A stretch of 18,892 nucleotides of DNA, from the NCBI GenBank assembly GCA_041946865.1, contig JBHGBF010000204.1, forward strand, positions 1 through 18,892, given 5' to 3'. The notes under the pieces were generated by a model. That model was not told the DNA's origin, did not search any database, and saw only the letters and a list, made by a program, of their open reading frames with translations. This document shows positions 7,962 through 15,615 of this stretch, one piece after another (position 1 is the stretch's first letter; every line of letters starts with the position of its first letter). This DNA comes from RPQK01 sp041946865. Its GTDB lineage: Bacteria > Acidobacteriota > UBA6911 > RPQK01. Made by a program: the position numbers and the translations under genes.

Positions 7962-8591
7962 CTAGGCGTGCTTGAGTACGATGCGGAAGATGATATTCCC
8001 GCAATCGCGGCACCTGTCTATCACCTTCTCCAGCAATTCGTACAGATCGCGCAGCGCGATAACCTGAAGCGCGTCATATTTCCTGCTGTACAGTTCTTTC
8101 AGGTGCATCAGGATAAGTTGATCGGCTTCTTGTTCGAAGTAATGCAGACGATCGTTCTGTTCCTTGATTTTTTCGAGATTCACATTGTGGCGGAGCTGAC
8201 TGACCATCTTCGAGAGCACGTCGATCGTCTGAGTCAGGACCCGTGTTTGCCTGGAAAAGTCAGCGCCGTTCAGGAGCGATTGGGAAAGCAGCATCCGCTC
8301 GCTGAACTTCTCGATCGTGCGCGGAATCTTGTAAAGAGCCGAGGAGAGGGCTTCGATGTCCTCTCTCTCGAGTGGAGTCACGAAGGTCCGGCAGACAGCT
8401 GCGGATATCTCCTCGGAAATGCGCTTTTCCTCCCGGCGTCGGAGGACGAACTCGTCCAGCGAGCGCTCGTGTTCCGGCTTTTGAAGCAGTTCCACTAAGG
8501 CCCCGACACTATGGCGGGCCTCTTCCGCGCCGGCCTCCAAGAGGTCAAAGAAGCGCTCGTCCTTTCCAAGAAGTCGCTGTAATGAGAACAT
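7962..8591 (-). CDS. DUF47 (PhoU-like) Pit accessory protein
   Basis: The 209-residue protein is all-helical and soluble, and matches the DUF47/PhoU-like family that is nearly always encoded next to PiT transporters and is thought to control or assist them. Recognisable features are the N-terminal FFDLLEAGAEEARHSVGALVELL, the central EREDIEALSSALYKIPRTIEKF and the C-terminal LRDLYELLEKVIDRCRDCGNII segment typical of the family. The frame opens 45 codons earlier, but I chose the ATG at 8589-8591 because family members begin close to this point and AGAGGA lies about 8 bases upstream. It precedes pit by 21 bases on the same strand, so the two should be co-transcribed. Confidence 0.9.
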   Translation of the reverse strand: MFSLQRLLGKDERFFDLLEAGAEEARHSVGALVELLQKPEHERSLDEFVLRRREEKRISEEISAAVCRTFVTPLEREDIEALSSALYKIPRTIEKFSERMLLSQSLLNGADFSRQTRVLTQTIDVLSKMVSQLRHNVNLEKIKEQNDRLHYFEQEADQLILMHLKELYSRKYDALQVIALRDLYELLEKVIDRCRDCGNIIFRIVLKHA

Positions 8592-8766
8592 TGATTGAAT
8601 CCTCTGAAAGCTAGCGCACGGGATTGTAACACTTCTCGGGCGAGAACGTGACAAGCCGGCAGGGATGAATCTCGCACAAGAGCGCCGCCGTGAAGGTTCC
8701 CAAGAAGGAAGAGCGCATGCTCCCACCGGCTGTTGGGAGTTTATCGCCTCAAAATTCGGCGCTATG

Positions 8767-8826
8767 TAATGCCTCAGTTTTTTGTTCGGAGTGTGGCAGC
8801 AACGAGGAGAGAGGCCGGTGCTTTAC
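8767..8826 (+). repeat. 60-bp dispersed direct repeat, copy 2
   Basis: This is the second copy of the repeat at 5641-5700 (57/60 identity), lying 18 bases before the ATG of the DUF4388 gene. It reads open through into that gene in one frame (giving FFVRSVAATRREAGALP), which wrongly extends automatic gene calls by 37 codons. The GTG that could start translation in copy 1 is here out of frame with the downstream gene and would give only a 17-codon peptide. No other feature is seen in 8592-8843, the divergent gap before this gene. Confidence 0.9.
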
Positions 8827-8843
8827 CAAGCCGGGGCACAATC

Positions 8844-11405
8844 ATGGACCGAGGCGAAGCTAAAGAGGTAGGCGATGCTCTGGACGAGTTAGACCTGTAC
8901 CTGGCTGACTTGGTTCCACCTCTTCTCGTATCCGATTCAGTGCGCCTTCTCATGTTGGCGCCGGTACGAGTGCTGGCCCAGCATCTTCTGTCTTGGGTGT
9001 CGTTGACCAGCGGAGCAGACCCGGGCGAGCTGGGTGAACAGCTGGCAAAGGCTCTTACTCGCATCTACCAGCTTGCCGATCTTCAGTTGCTCCCGAAGCA
9101 GGACATGAAGCGGTTTCTCTCGCAGTTCGCGCCCGTGCTTCTGGACGCTTGCCCGCCCGACGCCCGGGCGAGAGTCCGGGCGGTCATTGGTCAGCTGCTC
9201 GCCGGTGGGCAGGAGTTGACGCGTGAAAGCCGGGTATCGGACCGCGAGCCGGCCGAAGATCAACCTCAGGGTGAGGAATTGTCCGCCTTCTCCGACAGCC
9301 TCGCCCGGCGCCTGATCCCGTTGCTCGAGCAGATGGCGCGCACCCTCGTCCAGGAGCCCAAGACCCGTGCGCCGGCAACCGGCCAGGAAGTTCTTTCCCA
9401 ACTGCTGGCCGCCGTGACGAGGACTGCTGATAGCCCCCAACAGCTGGATGAGAGGCTTGACAGGCTGAAGACCATGGGCCTGAACACCGATGTTCCCAGT
9501 GTTCTCCGGACCCTGGGAGGAAGCGTGCCTAACTGGGCCGTCGTGTCGACCCCTCCTCCTCTTTCTCCAGATGCCTCTGCGGCAGCAGGGGCGACCAGCC
9601 TCAAAGCCGGGCCATCGCTTTTGAACTACTCGGACACCCGACTCCGGGCCATGCAGCGGATCGTGGAGTTAGGAAAGGCGCCGGAAGAGAGCTGCGAGCG
9701 GTTCGATCACATGCTGCAGACGGCGGTGGAGCAGTTTAACCAAGGCGCGGTGGGCCGTGCGGTCTCCATCCTCGAGTCTGCTCACCAGCTGGTCCGCCAG
9801 GAGCGGATCGCGTCCACGCAAGCCAACCCACTCTGGGACAAGGCTGCGGAGAAGATCCAATGGCATCGTTTCGAAGTTTCTCTGCCCGACCCGGTTCAGC
9901 ACCAGCTCCTGCGTCAGTTCCTGTCGTTTTTCCCGGTGCTTTCCCCCGTAAATCTGCTCAATGACTTAAGACGGAAAGAGGAGAAGGGCGGGCGTCGTCT
10001 CCTGATCTCGCTGCTCCAGGTTCACGGCGACGCGGCGCGCGCAGACGTCTGGAAGCGACTGGAGTTCATGCTTAAGGAAGAAGCGGAGCCCGACTGGGAA
10101 TTCGCCAGGGACCTGGTTGGGGTCCTGGCCTCGATTCCGGCACAAGACGGGACCGTCCCTGCGGAAGAAGTCAAGCTCCTGACCCGGCTGGCCGCCTGGC
10201 CGGTGCCCCTGGCGGTCTTTCGCGAACTGGTGCGCTTTGGCACTCGAATCAGCATCGACCAGGGAACCGACCTGCTCACCACGCTCCTCGAGCCGGCGTC
10301 TCCTGCCGCCGCCGGCCGGCGGGCCGCCTTGGCGGGCGAACAAGGCTCCCAGTGGATCATCTCATTTGAGCAAATCCTCTCCCGCCTGGCCCGGTCCGAT
10401 TCCCCTTCAATTCGGAGGTTAGTCCTCAAGTATTGCCTCGATCCGGACAGTCCGACCGGTTTTTCGACCGCACCCCTGGCCATGCTGGGAGCTCGCGACC
10501 TGGCTACCGAGCCGGACGTTCTGGCTCGGCTGCTGGCGCTCCTCAGGCGGTACCAGCCCTCCCGCTGGTTCAGCTGGCTCAGGAAGCCCAAGGACTACCC
10601 GCTTCTCGACCTCGTGCGCGCGGTCTCGGGCACCTCATCCCCCCAGGTCCGGTCGGTCCTGGCTCACATTGCCCGGCGTTTTCCGACCCGATCGTTTGGT
10701 GTCGCAGCCGTCAAGGCGCTGGGTCAGGAATCGGCTTCTGCGGCTGAAACAGCCGCGGCCCGGGCGGAAGGAGAAGCGGCTGCGGCAGGCCTGGAGTCGG
10801 ACATCCTGCTTCTGGAAGGCGAGCTCCATTCATTCAACCTGCCATCGCTGATTCAGCATCTGGAGGTGTCAGCCGCCACGGGCCTTCTCGAACTGCTGAA
10901 CTCGGCGGAAGTCATTGAAGGAACCGCCACTTTTGTCAGAGGACAGCTGTTTCACTGCCAGACCGGCCGGCTGCGCGGAAAAGAGGCGCTGTACGCCCTT
11001 CTTGAAAAGCCCGTCTTTGGCCGCTTCCGGCTGATCAGTTCCGGCGCCGCCGAACCGGCGGCGAAATCGCCTGAGAGCCAGACCGCCGGGCCCTTACCGG
11101 TCGTTCCCACGCTTCTTGAAGGGATGAAACGTTACGACGAGTACCAGCAATTGCGGCTGCTTGTTCCTGACGACACGGTTTTCGCACCCACCGGAGAGCG
11201 GCCCGGGAGGCCGGAAGGCGAGGACGACGCAGAGTTCGTCCGCCAGGTCTGGGCGGAAGCGGTTTTCGGAAAGACAGCTGCACAGTGTGAGGCCTCTATC
11301 GCTGCAGACCCGTATCGGACACGTCGCCTTCTGGCCTACTGGGTGGCCGACGGCATCTTGCGGGAAGTATCGGCTGCCAATGTCCGCAGGTCGCAAGCGG
11401 ACTAG
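8844..11405 (+). CDS. Large helical protein with DUF4388 (PatA-like) domain
   Basis: Starting at ATG 8844, the protein has 853 residues. The frame is open 37 codons further upstream, but that part is the dispersed repeat, so I do not accept it as native sequence; a weak GGGG lies about 8 bases before the ATG. No signal peptide or membrane segment is seen, so it is probably cytoplasmic. Residues 1-650 are helix-rich with leucine-rich stretches reminiscent of HEAT-like repeats (VKLLTRLAAWPVPLAVFRELV; PDVLARLLALLRRY), but no family can be named. About 655-735 matches the DUF4388 pattern (LEGELHSFNLPSLIQHLEVS, then TGLLELL, ATFVRGQLFHCQTG, GKEALYALLEKPVFGRFRL), a module common in bacterial gliding, signalling and response-regulator proteins. 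The C-terminal ~100 residues could be a winged-helix tail. It is the first gene of a four-gene run. Specific function is unknown. Confidence 0.8.
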   Translation: MDRGEAKEVGDALDELDLYLADLVPPLLVSDSVRLLMLAPVRVLAQHLLSWVSLTSGADPGELGEQLAKALTRIYQLADLQLLPKQDMKRFLSQFAPVLLDACPPDARARVRAVIGQLLAGGQELTRESRVSDREPAEDQPQGEELSAFSDSLARRLIPLLEQMARTLVQEPKTRAPATGQEVLSQLLAAVTRTADSPQQLDERLDRLKTMGLNTDVPSVLRTLGGSVPNWAVVSTPPPLSPDASAAAGATSLKAGPSLLNYSDTRLRAMQRIVELGKAPEESCERFDHMLQTAVEQFNQGAVGRAVSILESAHQLVRQERIASTQANPLWDKAAEKIQWHRFEVSLPDPVQHQLLRQFLSFFPVLSPVNLLNDLRRKEEKGGRRLLISLLQVHGDAARADVWKRLEFMLKEEAEPDWEFARDLVGVLASIPAQDGTVPAEEVKLLTRLAAWPVPLAVFRELVRFGTRISIDQGTDLLTTLLEPASPAAAGRRAALAGEQGSQWIISFEQILSRLARSDSPSIRRLVLKYCLDPDSPTGFSTAPLAMLGARDLATEPDVLARLLALLRRYQPSRWFSWLRKPKDYPLLDLVRAVSGTSSPQVRSVLAHIARRFPTRSFGVAAVKALGQESASAAETAAARAEGEAAAAGLESDILLLEGELHSFNLPSLIQHLEVSAATGLLELLNSAEVIEGTATFVRGQLFHCQTGRLRGKEALYALLEKPVFGRFRLISSGAAEPAAKSPESQTAGPLPVVPTLLEGMKRYDEYQQLRLLVPDDTVFAPTGERPGRPEGEDDAEFVRQVWAEAVFGKTAAQCEASIAADPYRTRRLLAYWVADGILREVSAANVRRSQAD

Positions 11406-11423
11406 GACCGCCACAGGTCGCCC

Positions 11424-12104
11424 ATGACAAACCGTCGGATCATCCAGATCGCCGGCATCCTGGATCAGGAGGAAGCGTTCATGCTTTGCGACTGCGGCGT
11501 CACCCACCTCGGCTTTCCGCTGCGGCTGGCCTACCACCACGAGGATCTGCCTGACTGGCAGGCCCGCGACATCATTAAGACGCTGCCGAGGTCTGTTTCC
11601 AAAGTCCTGATAACTTACCTGACATTGCCAGCCGAAATTGTCGAGCTGGCCCGATACCTGGGTGCAGACACCATACAGATCCACTCACGTCCGGCCCGCG
11701 AGGCCCTCGCCAAATTGCGAAAGATGGCGCCGGACCTCAGGATCATCCGCAGTCTGATCGTGGGAGAATCCGATCCGGCCGACCTGGCTGACCAGGCGCG
11801 CTCGCAGACTGACCTGGTTGATTTCTTCTTGACCGATACTTATGATCCGGAAACAGGCGCCCGCGGGGCGACGGGCAAGACGCATGATTGGGAGATCAGC
11901 CGGTTCCTCGCCCGGCATTCCGGCCGGCCTCTCATCCTCGCCGGCGGGCTGAACGCTTCCAACGTCCGCCAGGCGATTTTGGAAGTGGCGCCGGCGGGCG
12001 TCGACGCGCATACCGGAGTGGAAGCGCCGGACGGGCAAAAGGATCGCCGGCTGGTCGAGGCCTTTGTCCACCAGGCACAACTGGGATTTTCGGGAGGAGG
12101 GTGA
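11424..12104 (+). CDS. TrpF-fold (phosphoribosylanthranilate isomerase-like) protein lacking the catalytic cysteine
   Basis: The 226-residue protein follows the TrpF (beta/alpha)8 pattern along its length: strand 1 IIQIAGILDQEEA, then GVTHLGFPL, strand 3 KVLITYL, ADTIQIHS in place of the usual LQLHG, LTDTYDPETGARGATGKTHDW, the phosphate-binding LILAGGLNASNV (170-181) and GVDAHTGVEAPDGQKD (192-207). TrpF normally isomerises phosphoribosylanthranilate in tryptophan synthesis using a cysteine general base (KICGIT motif) and an aspartate. Here the cysteine position is Ala10, while the aspartate (D138) is kept, and the usual DVSSGVE is DAHTGVE. No other trp gene is nearby. I therefore call it a TrpF paralogue that may act on another sugar phosphate or be a divergent isomerase; its substrate is unknown. 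It starts 18 bases after the DUF4388 gene, and only three bases separate its stop from the DinB-family gene. Confidence 0.78.
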   Translation: MTNRRIIQIAGILDQEEAFMLCDCGVTHLGFPLRLAYHHEDLPDWQARDIIKTLPRSVSKVLITYLTLPAEIVELARYLGADTIQIHSRPAREALAKLRKMAPDLRIIRSLIVGESDPADLADQARSQTDLVDFFLTDTYDPETGARGATGKTHDWEISRFLARHSGRPLILAGGLNASNVRQAILEVAPAGVDAHTGVEAPDGQKDRRLVEAFVHQAQLGFSGGG

Positions 12105-12107
12105 AGC

Positions 12108-12635
12108 ATGAGTCTCGTGAAAGTGCTTTTGGAGGAGATGGAGAACAACTACAACGTGACAGAGAAGTTGTTTCAACTCGTCGAACCCGGCCAACTCGGC
12201 TGGAAGCCGCCGACCGGCTCGAATTGGATGACCGTGGGCCAATTGCTGATGCACTGCACACAGGCCGGCGGCGTCGCCGCGCGCGCCTTCGTGACCGGGG
12301 ACTGGGGCCTTCCTGAAGGCGTCGAGATGAAGGACATTCCCCCCGAGGAAATGCTGCCGCCTGCTGAGAAGCTTCCGACTGTGGAGAGCGTGGATCAGGC
12401 GCTGCGCCTTCTGGCCGAAGACCGGGAAATCGCGATGACGACAATCAGAGGTCTGAGCGAGGAGGAACTGCTCGAAAGGCGCTTCTGCGCACCTTGGGGA
12501 GGAACCGAGTTCACGCTGTTCCAGCACATCCTTCACATGGCCAACCACCTCGGACAGCACAAGGGGCAGCTTTTCTACTACTTGAAGCTGCTCGGAAAGG
12601 ACTTGAAGACCGCCGACCTGTGGGGAAACATCTAG
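12108..12635 (+). CDS. DinB-family metal-dependent protein
   Basis: This 175-residue protein has the four-helix-bundle pattern of the DinB/YfiT superfamily. The likely metal-binding histidines are visible: H49 in GQLLMHCTQA, and H147 and H151 in HMANHLGQHKGQLFYYLKLLG near the C-terminus, the HxxxH helix typical of the family. Family members include thiol-dependent transferases and many uncharacterised proteins; the name DinB comes from damage-inducible Bacillus genes, but function here is not established. A strong Shine-Dalgarno (GGAGGAGGG) lies just before the ATG, overlapping the stop of the TrpF-like gene. The following alkyltransferase-like gene overlaps its 3' end, so the genes are translationally coupled. 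No signal peptide is present. Confidence 0.88.
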   Translation: MSLVKVLLEEMENNYNVTEKLFQLVEPGQLGWKPPTGSNWMTVGQLLMHCTQAGGVAARAFVTGDWGLPEGVEMKDIPPEEMLPPAEKLPTVESVDQALRLLAEDREIAMTTIRGLSEEELLERRFCAPWGGTEFTLFQHILHMANHLGQHKGQLFYYLKLLGKDLKTADLWGNI

Positions 12636-12964
12636 GCCGTGGCGCCGGTCCTAGCGCCTGGGAGGCGGTCTACGCGATCGTCCGTGAAGTGCCACCGGGC
12701 CGGGTCACTACTTATGGCGAAATCTCGAAACAACTGGAAGGGCGGCTGTCTGCACGGGCGGTCGGCTGGGCCATGCATGTCTGCCCGGCGGATGTACCCT
12801 GGCACCGGGTGGTCAACGCTACAGGCCGTTGCTCAACCGACCGGCTGCCCCACATCCCGCCGGGGCTGCAAAAAGCCCTGCTGAAGGCCGAAGGCGTCAA
12901 GTTTCGAAAAAACGGCGCCGTGGACCTGGCAACTTGCCTGTTGAAAGGACGCAACGCAGGCTAA
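12620..12964 (+). CDS. Alkyltransferase-like protein (ATL, MGMT family without the active cysteine)
   Basis: The protein is about 114 residues and matches the DNA-binding domain of O6-alkylguanine-DNA alkyltransferases: VYAIVREVPPGRVTTYGEIS, the recognition-helix region ARAVGWAMH, then PWHRVVNATGR and LLKAEGVKF. In the repair enzymes the motif is PCHRV; here Trp61 replaces the cysteine that accepts the alkyl group, which is the hallmark of ATL proteins. ATLs bind O6-alkylguanine in DNA and hand it to nucleotide excision repair instead of reversing it (known for the family). The frame is open well upstream inside the DinB gene; I chose GTG 12620 because it is the last in-frame start before the conserved domain, giving a 16-base overlap with the DinB-family gene. 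No strong ribosome site is seen, so the start is uncertain. Confidence 0.85.
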   Translation: MGKHLGRGAGPSAWEAVYAIVREVPPGRVTTYGEISKQLEGRLSARAVGWAMHVCPADVPWHRVVNATGRCSTDRLPHIPPGLQKALLKAEGVKFRKNGAVDLATCLLKGRNAG

Positions 12965-13016
12965 AACTGCTTCCGGCAGCAAAGGCGGCTCTGTTCATTT
13001 GACCCCGGACTGCGTG

Positions 13017-14423
13017 CTACTTGACCACCTCCAACCGTCCTAGGGGGTACCAGCCATCCGGATCCCGGCCTTCAATCGCCAGCCGGATGGCGGGCTTTTC
13101 CAGCCTGGGATCGAGGATTCCCACCGCGATTTCATAGTTTCCAGTCTGAAGATTCTCCGGCAGGTAGACGCTGCCGTCCCAGACGGCATCGCCGGGAAGC
13201 CAGGCCCGCAAATGCGCATCGGTCTTGATGACAGTCGTGATGCGATCGGATTTCAGCCGGAAAGCCAGAAGGTAGTCACGATAGACGGGAGCGACCCCGG
13301 CGTTCAGCCACCAGCTCTTGAGGCTCATCATTTCTCCCGTCCTCGTCGTCTTCGCATATTCAAACCGGCGCAGCAGGAATCGGTATCCCATCTTCTTCTG
13401 GAAGTCGTCGAACTGGCGTTTCCACTCTTTCGGTATCGCGGAGGACTTCACGTTCAACGAGGTGACGTGCCAGCGCAAAGCCTGCTCAAGAATATAGTCG
13501 ACGTCCCAGCCCTGTTCTTTCCAGTGGCCGGGCACCCAGCAGGTCTCCAGGGACACGGGGCTGCGTTTCCAAACCTCCTGAATTCCCGCCCGGACCACCT
13601 GCGGGGGATATACATCGAGCATTTCCGGCGGAAAGTACGGATCGTCAGACGACGTGCGCATGTCGCCCAGGCAGTCGAGCCGCCAGCCCGCCCCCTTCGC
13701 GGTCGCATAGGCCAAAGCCTTTTCCTGGTCGAAGTTCATGAGCAGCGGGGTCTTTCGAAAGGCATCGAAGTAGATGTCGATGAGGGCCTTCTGGTGCTCG
13801 AAATCCGGCATGTAGGGACTCCAGCCTTCACCCCAGTACCCTATAGAGGAAACATCCACGGTATCAAGATACGGATGTCCGTCGTATCGCGCCCCGACCG
13901 CTGCGATCAGCCGTCCCCAGTACTTGAGGTAAAGCGGGTCGGCAAAGTCCGGCTGCCAGACTTCACCGTCCGCGTCTTCCGGCCGGTTAGCCCGCCGGGC
14001 GCCCGAACTCCGGTACCATTCCGGCAAGGGATGTTTCTGGTCATAAGGCATCAGCCGGATGGCCAGAGTCTGACCATGCTTTCGGGCCTGCTCGAGCGCG
14101 CCGTCGAGGATGTCCCAACGGACGGCTCCCGATTGAGGTTCAATCGTCGCCCAGAACCACCGGCAATACGAGATCGATGCTCTAGGAAAATCGACTCCCA
14201 CCTGAGCCGCGCGTGGGGCAGTCGGGCCTTCTTCGGACCACTCCAGACCGGCGTTCAGCGGCTCGTCGTTGAAACGCTGAAATGTCGTGATGCCCATGCC
14301 CGGATTCACCAGCACGTCGTCGAGGGGTTTCGGACGGACGACAATTGTTTCCTGGCCGGCCTGGTAAAAGCCGAGCACAAGAACCAGAGACACGCCTAAA
14401 AGCCTAACGAGAGGTTTTTTCAC
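13017..14423 (-). CDS. Secreted TIM-barrel glycosidase-like protein with DUF4832-type C-terminus
   Basis: The 468-residue protein has a signal peptide (KK n-region, hydrophobic LLGVSLVLVLGF, cut near residue 22), so it is exported. The core looks like a glycoside-hydrolase-type (beta/alpha)8 barrel: NPGMGITTFQRF, YCRWFWATIEPQSGAVRWDIL (the family's W..E.. first half), GQTLAIRLMPYD, then VDVSSIGYWGEGWSP, with a probable acidic catalytic or binding residue in YWGEGW, and ETCWVPGHW. The C-terminal ~120 residues (FEYAKTTRTGEMMSLKSWWLNAGVAPVYRDY to EIAVGILD) match the beta-sandwich DUF4832 type. The sugar substrate cannot be told. It starts with GTG (14421-14423) preceded by GAGG about 7 bases upstream. 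It overlaps the Ntn hydrolase gene by 20 bases and should be co-transcribed and coupled with it. Confidence 0.82.
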   Translation of the reverse strand: MKKPLVRLLGVSLVLVLGFYQAGQETIVVRPKPLDDVLVNPGMGITTFQRFNDEPLNAGLEWSEEGPTAPRAAQVGVDFPRASISYCRWFWATIEPQSGAVRWDILDGALEQARKHGQTLAIRLMPYDQKHPLPEWYRSSGARRANRPEDADGEVWQPDFADPLYLKYWGRLIAAVGARYDGHPYLDTVDVSSIGYWGEGWSPYMPDFEHQKALIDIYFDAFRKTPLLMNFDQEKALAYATAKGAGWRLDCLGDMRTSSDDPYFPPEMLDVYPPQVVRAGIQEVWKRSPVSLETCWVPGHWKEQGWDVDYILEQALRWHVTSLNVKSSAIPKEWKRQFDDFQKKMGYRFLLRRFEYAKTTRTGEMMSLKSWWLNAGVAPVYRDYLLAFRLKSDRITTVIKTDAHLRAWLPGDAVWDGSVYLPENLQTGNYEIAVGILDPRLEKPAIRLAIEGRDPDGWYPLGRLEVVK

Positions 14424-15501
14424 GAGGTCGCCTCACGAGGTGACTGCGATTGCAGCGGAAAGAGTCAGGAAAGGCGGCGAGCGCATCCAGAGCCCAATCT
14501 GAGATCGGCCAACCGAGCGCGTGGTGAATCCTGGAAATCAAGTCGCGATTGATGCCGACCTCGTAGTTCTCGAAAAACTGACTGACATCCCCCGAACCCT
14601 GGTAGTCAATGTCGAGCAGCTTGGGACGAACGGTGCATCGGAAGTCAAGGGCGTAAAACGGCACAACCTTTACTGTCGGGCTTTCCCAGGTCTTGAAATA
14701 CACGGCCCTCGCGCTTACGTCATACACGATCGTCCAGCGGGTAAAGGATCCTTGGGCCACAGAGCCCAGCGTCGAAAAGGCGTAATCGACCGGGGACGTC
14801 CAGACGTCCGGATCGTAGTGCGCCAGGCGGTCGGCCAGCCGGACGAAACGGTCAAGCGAGCCATGGGATTGTGGGATCGGAAGCTGGCCTCCAAACCCGA
14901 CGTGCCGTCGCAGGTAATGGATTGATTGTTCGTACGTGTTGTTGGTTAAGGCCAGGACCGGCAGCGTGTCGCCGCGGTAAACCACCATCCGGCCGTCCAG
15001 GAATTCAATGACCGCTACATCGCCCAGCGCATCGCAGACCAGGAAGTGCAAGGGGTAGCTGCCGGGCGCGATCCGCAGGCGGGTGTCAGTCTGGATGACC
15101 TCCTCGACCCTCCCGCAATTGTCCAGCTGGTACTGAATCCAAGCCAGGCACCCGACAGCCGGGCGGGCATCGGGAACAGGATAAGTCGTCCCGTTCAGCA
15201 TCATGAGCGCGACAACCAACCCCGCCTCGTTCATGCCGTCGGTCGGCTGCTCCTTGCCGAACTGATTGCAGGTCAGGCTGGCGTATCGCGAAACCCAGGA
15301 GAGGAGCGCTGCGGGGGTGGAGAAAGCGGTTTTCCTCAGGTGACGCTGATTCTGGAAAACAATGCCGTAACCCACGGAGTAATCGTAATTCCGACCGAAG
15401 ACAATCCGATCACCCGACCGCAAGACAAACGTGCTGCAGGGCAACGCGGCCGAACTTGAAGCGAAGGCCACCAGCAAAGCTGAAATGACACGCAGTCTCA
15501 C
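14404..15501 (-). CDS. Secreted choloylglycine/penicillin V acylase-type Ntn hydrolase
   Basis: This 365-residue protein has a signal peptide (residues 1 to about 20, ending ASSSAALP) directly followed by Cys22 in PCSTFVL. In the choloylglycine hydrolase/penicillin V acylase family such a cysteine becomes the N-terminal nucleophile after processing. GRNYDY (36-41) supplies the expected Arg and Asp, ALTNNTYEQS gives the oxyanion-side Asn region, and SLDRFVRL a later Arg. The family hydrolyses linear amides such as N-acyl amino acids, bile salts or penicillin V; in a free-living organism N-acyl-homoserine lactones or N-acyl amino acids are alternative substrates (inference). The start at 15499-15501 is GTG with no clear ribosome site. 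Downstream, a DUF4832-type protein overlaps its end by 20 bases, so both are exported and co-expressed. Confidence 0.85.
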   Translation of the reverse strand: MRLRVISALLVAFASSSAALPCSTFVLRSGDRIVFGRNYDYSVGYGIVFQNQRHLRKTAFSTPAALLSWVSRYASLTCNQFGKEQPTDGMNEAGLVVALMMLNGTTYPVPDARPAVGCLAWIQYQLDNCGRVEEVIQTDTRLRIAPGSYPLHFLVCDALGDVAVIEFLDGRMVVYRGDTLPVLALTNNTYEQSIHYLRRHVGFGGQLPIPQSHGSLDRFVRLADRLAHYDPDVWTSPVDYAFSTLGSVAQGSFTRWTIVYDVSARAVYFKTWESPTVKVVPFYALDFRCTVRPKLLDIDYQGSGDVSQFFENYEVGINRDLISRIHHALGWPISDWALDALAAFPDSFRCNRSHLVRRPREKTSR

Positions 15502-15586
15502 GCCATGATTCTGCGCCAGCCGGGGCGTTCAGGCAAGAAGTTCGGCCCTGATCCGGCGATAAGAAGGTTTTAGCGCCGAGGCGGTG

Positions 15587-15600
15587 CGTCCATATGGACG
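15587..15600. other. Perfect 14-base palindrome
   Basis: CGTCCATATGGACG reads the same on both strands. It lies in the 279-base gap between the Ntn hydrolase and lipoprotein genes, about 85 bases upstream of the hydrolase start. It could be an operator for a dimeric regulator, or part of the adjacent inverted-repeat element. No regulator gene is nearby. Confidence 0.4.
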
Positions 15601-15615
15601 GACGAACGGCTCAGC

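Noticed and set aside
5641..8826. Direct repeats considered as termini of a composite transposon
   Set aside because: The intervening DNA holds a TPR gene and a phosphate uptake unit, with no transposase, no terminal inverted repeats and no visible target duplication.
11685..12560. 291-codon open frame on the minus strand
   Set aside because: It is antisense to the TrpF-like and DinB-family genes, both of which have clear family motifs; no motif is seen in this frame.
13212..14399. 395-codon open frame on the plus strand
   Set aside because: It lies wholly antisense to the DUF4832-type glycosidase gene; its translation shows no domain and is Arg/His/Pro-rich as expected for a shadow frame in GC-rich DNA.
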